NCBI GenBank assembly: GCA_046351415.1 | Contig: JAXLYO010000003.1 | Location: forward strand, 496,001-560,000 | DNA from: JABFRG01 sp046351415 | GTDB taxonomy: Bacteria > Myxococcota_A > Polyangia > Polyangiales > Polyangiaceae | DNA length: 64,000 nt | Direction of reading: 5' to 3' | Part shown: positions 8,161 through 15,450 of the stretch, piece after piece | Numbering within the stretch: the stretch's first letter is position 1 | Layout: the number at the start of each line of letters is the position of its first letter | Position numbers and translations under genes: made by a program | Notes under the pieces: model-generated | What the model was told of the DNA's origin: nothing | The model's input: only the letters and a program-made list of their open reading frames with translations | The model's database searches: none

Positions 8161-10143
8161 CTAAGCCGCGGAGATCGAGGTGGACGTCGCTTGGGCCTGC
8201 GTCGGCTCTGAGGCGGGCTTACCGGCTTCGTTCTTCGGCTTGTCGGATGTGCGGATCGAAGCGGGCAGGGGAGGACTCTCCTGTCCAAGGGTCGCTTCCG
8301 GGACCATCTGGCTCAGAAGCCCGCGTACTTCGGCCTCTTCGCCGCCGATGGCGGCCTTGCGAATGAGGCCAAGGCACGCGGTGAGCACGTCTTTCGTGGT
8401 TGCGCGGAACTTGCCGACCAAGATCTTCGGGTGCGGCGTCTTCGAGAACGTCTCGGTATCGTGAAGGAGTTCCTCGAACAGCTTCTCGCCGGGACGAAGG
8501 CCGGTGAATTCGATGGCCACGTCGATGTCGGGGCGCAGGCCCGAGAGCTCGATGAGGTCGCGGGCGAGGTCGAGGATCTTCACGGGTTGGCCCATGTCGA
8601 GCACGAAGATTTCGCCGGTCCCGCCGAGTGCACCTGCCTGCAGAACGAGCTGCGCCGCTTCGGGAATCGTCATGAAGTAACGACAGACGTCAGGGTGCGT
8701 CACGAATACCGGGCCTCCGCGAGCAATCTGCTCCTGGAAGATCGGAACGACGCTGCCGGCGCTGCCGAGAACGTTGCCGAAACGCACGGATGCAAACCGC
8801 GTCTTGCTTCCTTCGGCGCGAAGCTGCGTGACCATCTCGGCGACGCGCTTCGACGCTCCCATGACGCTCGTCGGGTTGACGGCCTTGTCCGTCGAGATGA
8901 GAACGAACGCTTCCGCCTCGAACTCGTGGGCGGCGTCGGCGACGATTTGCGTGCCGAAGACGTTGTTCTTGATGGCCTCGCAGGGGTTCTGTTCCATCAT
9001 CGGAACATGCTTGTGTGCCGCGGCATGCAGGACAACCGCAGGCTTGAAGCGACGGAACACGTCGCGCACGCGGTTCTCCTCGGTGATGTCGCCCATCAGC
9101 ATCTGTAGCCGTGCCGCGGGGAAGACCGCGCGAAGTTCACGCTCGATGTAGAACAGCGCGTTTTCGTCGTGATCGAAAAGAAGGACTTCCTGGGGGTCGA
9201 AGCGGAGGACCTGACGCGCGAGCTCGCTGCCGATGCTTCCGCCCGCTCCGGTAATGAGCACCGTCTTGTTCGTGACGAAGCTCTCTACCTTGGCGACGTC
9301 GAGCGCCACGGGGTCGCGTCGCAAGAGGTCGTCGATGGCGACGTCGCGGACATTGCTTGCGTTGAGCTCGCCGTTCAAGCGGTCAGCGATGCCCGGAATC
9401 GTCTTGGTTTGGACCTTCAACGAGCGGCAAATCGCAAGCAATTCGCGGAGGCGTTTGCCCGTTGCGTTCGGCATCGCGAGGACCACGAGCTTGATGTCGA
9501 GCATGCCGATCGTGTTGCGCAGGCTCTCTTCCGTCGCGGGGCCGAGCACCTTCACGTTGCGAATGATGGCGCCTTGCTTCACGCGGTCGTCATCGAGGAA
9601 GCCGAGCACCGTCCATTGGCCGTAGCGCTGCAGGTCGCGGAGGAGACTTTCACCGGCGTCGCCCGCGCCCACGATGAGCGTGCGCACCGAGTTCGCGGGG
9701 ACTTTGCCCGTCTGTCGCTCGCGGAGGATGCGAATGGCGAAGCGAAGCCCCCCCACGAGGACGATCGACGCGAGGAACTCGCCCAGGTACACGGACCGCG
9801 GCATGCGGAAGGAGGGGAGCATCGTGCCCCAGAGGACGAACGCAAACGTGCCGAGGCTCGTGGCTTGGAGGATGCTCTTCAGCTCCGGCATGCCGGCGTA
9901 GCGCCACATGCCGTTGAACAACTTCATCACGGCGAAGGAGGCGACGCGGCAAACGAGGAGGGCCGCGAGCACGCGCGGAATCGCCTCGGCAAAGCGATGT
10001 TCGACGACGCCGTGGTACTGGCCATCGAACCGAAGGTCCATGGCGAGGAAGTAGCCGGCGGACCACAGGGCAACATGAAGCAATACGATGGCCGCCCTTC
10101 GAAAGGCTGGACGGCTTGACCAGATCGTTTCAAGTAGAGGCAT
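8161..10143 (-). CDS. CapD/WbpM-type membrane UDP-HexNAc 4,6-dehydratase
   Basis: This is a 660-residue protein of the long membrane-bound dehydratase class. Residues 1-130 contain about four hydrophobic segments. A first nucleotide-binding fold follows (VGAGDAGESLLRDL, about 150), then the catalytic SDR domain from about residue 290 with TGAGGSIGSELARQVL, HAAAHKHVPMMEQNP and STDKAVNPTSVMGASKR. Length and motif order match WbpM/PglF-like enzymes, which turn UDP-GlcNAc into the UDP-4-keto-6-deoxy sugar at the inner membrane. The C-terminal 50 residues (SPPLPASIRTSDKPKNEAGK and on) are low-complexity and probably disordered. It is transcribed ahead of the SDR gene as a two-gene unit diverging from the kinase at 10405. 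Confidence 0.9.
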   Translation of the reverse strand: MPLLETIWSSRPAFRRAAIVLLHVALWSAGYFLAMDLRFDGQYHGVVEHRFAEAIPRVLAALLVCRVASFAVMKLFNGMWRYAGMPELKSILQATSLGTFAFVLWGTMLPSFRMPRSVYLGEFLASIVLVGGLRFAIRILRERQTGKVPANSVRTLIVGAGDAGESLLRDLQRYGQWTVLGFLDDDRVKQGAIIRNVKVLGPATEESLRNTIGMLDIKLVVLAMPNATGKRLRELLAICRSLKVQTKTIPGIADRLNGELNASNVRDVAIDDLLRRDPVALDVAKVESFVTNKTVLITGAGGSIGSELARQVLRFDPQEVLLFDHDENALFYIERELRAVFPAARLQMLMGDITEENRVRDVFRRFKPAVVLHAAAHKHVPMMEQNPCEAIKNNVFGTQIVADAAHEFEAEAFVLISTDKAVNPTSVMGASKRVAEMVTQLRAEGSKTRFASVRFGNVLGSAGSVVPIFQEQIARGGPVFVTHPDVCRYFMTIPEAAQLVLQAGALGGTGEIFVLDMGQPVKILDLARDLIELSGLRPDIDVAIEFTGLRPGEKLFEELLHDTETFSKTPHPKILVGKFRATTKDVLTACLGLIRKAAIGGEEAEVRGLLSQMVPEATLGQESPPLPASIRTSDKPKNEAGKPASEPTQAQATSTSISAA

Positions 10144-10404
10144 GAGCTAGAGGTAGGTTGCTCCGAGCAACGAGCGAGTTCATGAACCGACACCTCTTGT
10201 GGAGGCGCCGGCCGGAAAGAGTGGGTTCAAGTAGCATGTTTTTCTCGCCGTGCCGCCCCTTCGAACGCCTATCTTCATCAAATGCGTGAACTTTCTTGGT
10301 GTAACTGGAACTGTGTTCAGCGCCTTCGAAGACGGGCGTTTTCATTCGAAATCTCGTAATTCCTGCCTTCTCCCCGCTTTTCTCGGTTCCTCTTTCTCGA
10401 TTCC

Positions 10405-12219
10405 ATGAGCGTCCGCCCCTCGCCGCCTTCTCGACTGTACGAGCCGAACGAGCCCATTCCCGGGACCGTCTATCGGGTGCTCAAGCTGCTCGCGCAGGGG
10501 GGCATGGGAAACGTGTACGACGTCGAAGACGTCACGGTCGGCAAACGCTACGTGCTGAAGACCCTCACGCCCGATCTCGTCGGCAGGACGGATCTCACGC
10601 GGCGTATGGACGCCGAGGCGCGTGTGCTCGCGCGGCTCTCTCATCCGAACATCGTCGAAGTGATCACGGCGGGCACGACGGCGGACTCGCTCGCTCTGCC
10701 ATTCCTCGTCATGGAGCGTCTCTACGGCCAGAGCCTACGCACCGTGCTCGACAAGCGCGGCGCGGTCGAGTTTCCGTATGCGTGCAAAGTGGCCATCGAT
10801 TTGCTGGATGCCCTCGAACATGCGCACGAGCACGGCGTCATTCATCGAGACGTCAAACCCGAGAATGTCTTTCTCCATCGCACGCCGTTCGGGGTCACCG
10901 TCACCAAGTTGCTCGACTTCGGAGTCATGCGACTCTCGGATGCTCGCGTTCGCGAAACGCAGGGCCGCTTCGTCGGCACACTTCGTTACGCTGCGCCGGA
11001 GCAATTGACCGCGCAGCAAATTACGCCCGCCGTCGACATCTACGCCGCCGCGCTCGTGCTCTACGAGCTCTTGTGTGGGGTAGGCCCCTTCGACGACGAA
11101 GAGACCTCCGCGAAGATCGCGAAAGCGCACGTCACACGCGAGGCGCCACGGGCCTCGACGCACGTGTCGTTGCCGGCGGCGGTCGACGAGCTTCTCGCGC
11201 GAGCCCTTTCAAAGAATCCCGCCGAGCGCCCCGCCGACGCTTTTTCCTTCGCAGCCGAACTACGCAAGGTGGCCTCGCCGCTTCGCGTTTCCGAAGCGCC
11301 ACCATCGAGCGCACCGACGCACGCGCACCCGATGCCTGTCGTATCGACTGCTGCTTCGCCAGCATTGAACGACGCGGCCCTGCAGATCGGAGCCTCTTCG
11401 GGAGTCTCGACGACCCCGAAGACACCGGCGAATCTCGACGGCGACACGCCGCCCACGCGTGGGACCGCAGGAGACGGCATTCCCACCGAGTTTCTCACGG
11501 AGGTTGCGGGCGCAGCTCCGCCGCTCGACCGAGCGGCCACACTCGCAGCGTCGTCTCCTCTCGACCCAAGGCCCGCGGTTGTCATCGATCGCGGCGCACC
11601 GACGCGAAGCATGGTTGCCGAGGAGCAAGCTCCTGTGCCTCCGACGAACGGTGCGCCAGCTTCGCTCCGGCGCACGGCACCGCTCGTCGCGCCGACACCC
11701 GTACCGAACGACTTCCAGTTCGCGAAAGAGTCCGCGCCCGCAGAGAGTACCGAGCCATCGGCCATCTCGTCCGAACCGCGATCGCGTGCGCGCTCGCCGT
11801 ATCGAGCCGTGTGGTGGCTCGCAGCTGGCGCGTGCGGCATCGTGCTGGTTGCTCTCGTGTTCGTCTTTGCCGTTCCGCGACTTCGCCACGCTGCGTCGAC
11901 GGGCGGGGTCACGTCCGAGCGTGCGGAGCCGCGCGCCGAGCCCTCGTCAGCTACGGTTGCCGCTCCGCAGCCATCGGCTCTTGCGGCGCCGTTGCCCACG
12001 GTTTCTCCCTTGCCCAGTGCGTCGACGGACGCCGCTGTGAGTGCAGGTACGTCCTTCACACCATCCTCCCACTCCACGGCGCCCGCACGCATGGCCCCGT
12101 CGGGGAATGGCGCTTCTACGCCTTCGCGTGCCACGGTCGCGCGGCCGCAAGGGTCGGGGCAGGGCACGAAGCCCGGGCAGAGCGGTCCGGCTTCGAAGTT
12201 ACCGGGAATTGATTTTTAG
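10405..12219 (+). CDS. membrane-anchored Hanks-type Ser/Thr protein kinase
   Basis: This is a 604-residue protein kinase. The kinase domain covers about residues 20-290 with a complete catalytic set: glycine loop QGGMGNVY, Lys52 in VLKTL, helix-C Glu71, HRDVKPEN with catalytic Asp149, DFG at 171-173 and APEQL in the activation segment. A Pro/Ala/Thr-rich linker follows, then one membrane segment (about 467-490, WWLAAGACGIVLVALVFVF) and a low-complexity extracytoplasmic tail of about 110 residues without PASTA repeats. It is a typical myxobacterial eukaryotic-like kinase facing the cytoplasm. Substrate and ligand are unknown. The next gene, 60 nt downstream, is also a membrane protein and may be functionally linked. 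Confidence 0.93.
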   Translation: MSVRPSPPSRLYEPNEPIPGTVYRVLKLLAQGGMGNVYDVEDVTVGKRYVLKTLTPDLVGRTDLTRRMDAEARVLARLSHPNIVEVITAGTTADSLALPFLVMERLYGQSLRTVLDKRGAVEFPYACKVAIDLLDALEHAHEHGVIHRDVKPENVFLHRTPFGVTVTKLLDFGVMRLSDARVRETQGRFVGTLRYAAPEQLTAQQITPAVDIYAAALVLYELLCGVGPFDDEETSAKIAKAHVTREAPRASTHVSLPAAVDELLARALSKNPAERPADAFSFAAELRKVASPLRVSEAPPSSAPTHAHPMPVVSTAASPALNDAALQIGASSGVSTTPKTPANLDGDTPPTRGTAGDGIPTEFLTEVAGAAPPLDRAATLAASSPLDPRPAVVIDRGAPTRSMVAEEQAPVPPTNGAPASLRRTAPLVAPTPVPNDFQFAKESAPAESTEPSAISSEPRSRARSPYRAVWWLAAGACGIVLVALVFVFAVPRLRHAASTGGVTSERAEPRAEPSSATVAAPQPSALAAPLPTVSPLPSASTDAAVSAGTSFTPSSHSTAPARMAPSGNGASTPSRATVARPQGSGQGTKPGQSGPASKLPGIDF

Positions 12220-12279
12220 CGAGGGTACGTAGGTAGGTTTGCCGAAGCCTGCCGGGACGTGCGACACTTGCCGAGGCGC

Positions 12280-12957
12280 ATGAGCGATCCGAGTCAACGA
12301 CCCGGCAATCCTTCGAAAGGGGCCGACACGCCCCTCGCGAATCCGGAACCTCAACGGACCTCTTCCGGAGAGCTCACGCTTGCGTACCTCGGCAAGACGC
12401 ACGTCGCCCCGGCGCCGCGTGCGTCGGTCGAGCACGAGCAGCCTGCCGTCATGCTGCGGGGAAGCCTCATCGACGAGTCCGAAGTACTGCCGCCGGACGC
12501 TCCCCGCGAGCTCGATGTGTGGGTACCCGGTGGCAAGCCGGAGGCGAAGCGCGCCATCGGTCGAGGCCTCCAACTCGAGCGTGGCGGAGCGGCCAATCCG
12601 GCGCCACTCCCGGCCGGCATGTTCCAAGCGGGAGGGCCGCGGATCGTGTCCGCGGGGGGACCGGAGCCCACCGTTCCCGAGACGCCTGCCGCGAAAGGGC
12701 CGCCGGTCGCCGTGACGTACGCCCAGGTGCCGCGCACCTCGGTACCCGCGAGCCCGTATGCGAGCTCGCAAGCGCCGGAGCCGCTCGGTCCAAATGCAAG
12801 CGACTGGGCGGTGAAGGCGCGCGGCCGCCAATCGAAGAGTCACGCACTCACGTTCGTCCTTCTATTCGCGCTCGTGAGCGTCGTGCTCGGCGTCATATAC
12901 CTCCTTCGATACGTCGACGTGGCCGACGTGCTTCGTCGAGCGGGCATCGGATCATGA
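12280..12957 (+). CDS. tail-anchored proline-rich protein of unknown function
   Basis: This is a 225-residue protein with no recognisable catalytic domain. About residues 1-185 are rich in Pro, Ala, Glu and Arg and look mostly disordered. A single hydrophobic segment near the C-terminus (HALTFVLLFALVSVVLGVIYLL) leaves about 15 residues beyond it, which suggests a tail-anchored topology with the bulk in the cytoplasm. I chose ATG 12280 (MSDPSQ) over an in-frame GTG at 12259, which adds only RHLPRR. The stop codon overlaps the next start in ATGA. Its place after the kinase makes it a possible kinase substrate or partner, which is inference only. Confidence 0.7.
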   Translation: MSDPSQRPGNPSKGADTPLANPEPQRTSSGELTLAYLGKTHVAPAPRASVEHEQPAVMLRGSLIDESEVLPPDAPRELDVWVPGGKPEAKRAIGRGLQLERGGAANPAPLPAGMFQAGGPRIVSAGGPEPTVPETPAAKGPPVAVTYAQVPRTSVPASPYASSQAPEPLGPNASDWAVKARGRQSKSHALTFVLLFALVSVVLGVIYLLRYVDVADVLRRAGIGS

Positions 12958-13646
12958 AGCTCCGAGCGATGCTCTCGTTCCTGTGCGCGCTCTCTTGCGT
13001 TCTCGCATGTGGAGAAGGATCCGGGGCAGCCGACGACGATCTCATGCGCGACGCTGGGAGCACCGACGCAGGGCCATTTGATGCGATCGCACGGCCACTC
13101 ACGACGGCCGAGCGCACGCGCATGACGGGCGTCTCGTGGCGGCCCGAGTGCCCGGTGTCCCTCGACGATTTGACCCTCCTCGACGTACCCCACTATGGCT
13201 TCGACGGAGCTATCCACCGCGGCCGCGTCGTCGTGGCGAAGCGTCTTTCGACTGCATTCCTTACCGCCTTCAAAGCGATGTATGTTGCACGCTTTCGCAT
13301 CGAGAAGATGCGACTCGTCGACGAATACGGTGCAGACGACGACGCCTCGATGGCCGACAACAACACGTCTGCGTTCAATTGCCGTAAGTCCACGGGCGGA
13401 ACCAGCTGGTCGCAGCACACGTATGGCAACGCCATCGACATCAATCCCGTCCAGAACCCGTACGTGAAGGGCGCAACGGTCTTGCCTCCCGCGGGCGCCC
13501 CCTTTCGCACGCGCGACGGAAGCAAACCCGGTGTCATCGTCAAAGGCGATGCGGTCGTGAAGGCCTTCGATGCACTCGGATGGGGCTGGGGAGGTCGTTG
13601 GACTTCGTTCCAGGACTACCAGCACTTCAGCGAGAACGGTCGCTGA
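12954..13646 (+). CDS. M15-family D-Ala-D-Ala carboxypeptidase-like lipoprotein
   Basis: This is a 230-residue exported protein. The N-terminus has a hydrophobic signal with a lipobox-like LAC (Cys19) and then a DAGSTDAG linker. The catalytic part carries the M15 zinc signature SWSQHTYGNAIDINP, with His155 and Asp162, and the C-terminal DYQHFSENG with His224 as the third zinc ligand. Members hydrolyse D-Ala-containing peptidoglycan stem peptides or act as L,D-endopeptidases (VanY/M15C types) in the periplasm. It overlaps the tail-anchored gene by 4 nt and is the last gene of the kinase group. It is convergent with the glycine-rich lipoprotein gene, 68 bp away. Confidence 0.85.
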   Translation: MKLRAMLSFLCALSCVLACGEGSGAADDDLMRDAGSTDAGPFDAIARPLTTAERTRMTGVSWRPECPVSLDDLTLLDVPHYGFDGAIHRGRVVVAKRLSTAFLTAFKAMYVARFRIEKMRLVDEYGADDDASMADNNTSAFNCRKSTGGTSWSQHTYGNAIDINPVQNPYVKGATVLPPAGAPFRTRDGSKPGVIVKGDAVVKAFDALGWGWGGRWTSFQDYQHFSENGR

Positions 13647-13714
13647 CGTTCTCGGCCTGCTCTAGGGGGCCCCAAGACGATGATGGGACAGCCCACGGCC
13701 TCGCGAAGCTCGGA

Positions 13715-15400
13715 CTAGAACGAAAGCTCCTCGGCACGCAACCCTCCTACGCCCTCGGGAATCGCGACTCGGCCCTGGGTGCGCGTGGGGCGAGCGAGTG
13801 CCGCCGGGCCGAGGCTGGGGGAAGCGAACCACGTCGGACGAACGCGTCGCCACGCGATGCCGATGGTGGGCCCCGCGGCTCCATGGCCACTGGCTCCGGC
13901 GCGGCCGCCGCGGCCCCCTGGCGCGCCTCTCGTCTCTGGAAACTCACTCGTACCCGCCCCTCCTGCTCCGCCCTCGGACGGTGCACTGCCGAACGAGCCC
14001 TCGCCTCCGAGCCCGCCCGTCGCTGCGACCAATGTGGTCGCTTCGTCGAACGACAGCCCGCTGTCGATGGCGATCACCGCGACACTCGCTCCTCCCCCCG
14101 TACCGGGGCTTCCGGCACGACCCGGGCACCCGCCTGCTCCGCCGCCCCCGCCCATTGCGGCGAAGGCAAACGGGACGGGGACATAGTCCTGCACGAAGAG
14201 CTCGCGGGGAACCTGTGCACTGCCGCCGCCGCCCCCTTGCCCGGGTCGTCCATGTTCACCCGGGACTCCATCGCCGCCCCCGTAACCATTCGAAGAAAAC
14301 GTTCCGAGAACACCATTGTCCCCGTTCTTGCCGTCTTTGCCGGCTTCGCCCGCCGTGGCCAACATCGTGTGACGGACGACGACTTCGCCCGATACGGTCG
14401 AATACCCGAAGTTCGCTCCGCGTGCAGTATGCATGCTTTCGGCACTGGGCAAACCAGTCTCCATGAGCTCGCCGGGGTCCGGGTAGTAGCAGAGCGGCAG
14501 GTCCGCGCGTCCGGTCGAAAGGATCGGGAAACAGAGGGGTGGGTCGCCTTCCGCGTGCGTTCGGTAGCGCACGAATCCCGCTCGCGCGCCGTCGCCACCT
14601 TGGCTGAGTGCAACCGGAGTGCTTCCGCCGCACGAGTTCGAACCTCCCTTTGGACGCGTTCGCCTTCGCGTGAGACATGCAGCATCGCACGGACCGAAGC
14701 GCAGGACGTCTCCGCTCTCGCCGGCGGCGCTCCCGTCGTTCACGAGGTCCAATGGCGCCACCCCCGCGTGTCCATCGCCACCGCGGCCTGCGCGAAGCAC
14801 GCTCCGAAAGAACGCGAGCCCAGGTGAACGTTCTGCGATGAGTGCGATCGAGCTTGCGCCACTCTCTGCATCCCCGGCGTACACTTCGATTGACTCGACG
14901 CGCGTCGGCTCATGGATGTCGAATGCGCGCGCAGCAATGTGATGCGCGCGCGGTGCGACGCGCGCCCTTCTCGACGTAACGACCTTCCAGCCCGCCGTGC
15001 AGTCGAAGTAGCCGAAAATCGGGACGCCAGCGCGGAAGACGATCGGCTCGACATAGGTTTGCGCGCATAGGTACACGCGACGTTTCGTGAGCGCAGCAAT
15101 GCGGACCCCGGTCGCGATGGTTCGGAGGGGCGAATCCCTCGAGCCCATGTTCGTGTCCTTGCCTCCGCTCGACACGAAGACTCCGAACGCTTCGTGGATG
15201 GTGCAGGCATCGTCCGCTGGAAGTCGAGACGGGGTACAGCCCGCCGGTGGATGTGGAACGTCGAAGGGGCCCGCGCCGGGTGCACCAGCATCACCCTCGG
15301 AAGGGGGAGAATCGTAGGAAGCCCCACATCCTGGAGCGAAGGGAAGGAGCGCGAGCAGAAAGCCGAAGAGCCTAGGGGACGTGGTCGAGGCGGGTCTCAT
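13715..15400 (-). CDS. glycine-rich secreted lipoprotein, function unknown
   Basis: This 561-residue protein starts with a signal peptide and lipobox FAPGC (Cys25), followed by an acidic Ser/Asp/Gly linker. The middle (about 60-300) has the feel of a parallel beta-helix surface protein: SPLRTIATGVRIAALTKRRVYLCAQTY resembles the DUF1565-like start in which repeated beta-rungs follow. Residues from about 340 on contain long Gly-rich runs, such as PGEHGRPGQGGGGGS and SPGTGGG, that partly mimic Gly-X-Y spacing. Many cysteines are present, which suits an oxidising compartment. I do not recognise a catalytic motif. A cell-surface structural or adhesive role is a guess. Confidence 0.65.
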   Translation of the reverse strand: MRPASTTSPRLFGFLLALLPFAPGCGASYDSPPSEGDAGAPGAGPFDVPHPPAGCTPSRLPADDACTIHEAFGVFVSSGGKDTNMGSRDSPLRTIATGVRIAALTKRRVYLCAQTYVEPIVFRAGVPIFGYFDCTAGWKVVTSRRARVAPRAHHIAARAFDIHEPTRVESIEVYAGDAESGASSIALIAERSPGLAFFRSVLRAGRGGDGHAGVAPLDLVNDGSAAGESGDVLRFGPCDAACLTRRRTRPKGGSNSCGGSTPVALSQGGDGARAGFVRYRTHAEGDPPLCFPILSTGRADLPLCYYPDPGELMETGLPSAESMHTARGANFGYSTVSGEVVVRHTMLATAGEAGKDGKNGDNGVLGTFSSNGYGGGDGVPGEHGRPGQGGGGGSAQVPRELFVQDYVPVPFAFAAMGGGGGAGGCPGRAGSPGTGGGASVAVIAIDSGLSFDEATTLVAATGGLGGEGSFGSAPSEGGAGGAGTSEFPETRGAPGGRGGRAGASGHGAAGPTIGIAWRRVRPTWFASPSLGPAALARPTRTQGRVAIPEGVGGLRAEELSF

Positions 15401-15450
15401 CGAGGCCCTATCGGCCGGCGCCGCCCACGTGTTGCGCGAACGCGCCTACC

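Noticed and set aside
13647..13714. Possible terminator GGGGGCCCC in the convergent gap
   Set aside because: The palindrome is short and has no T-run on either strand.
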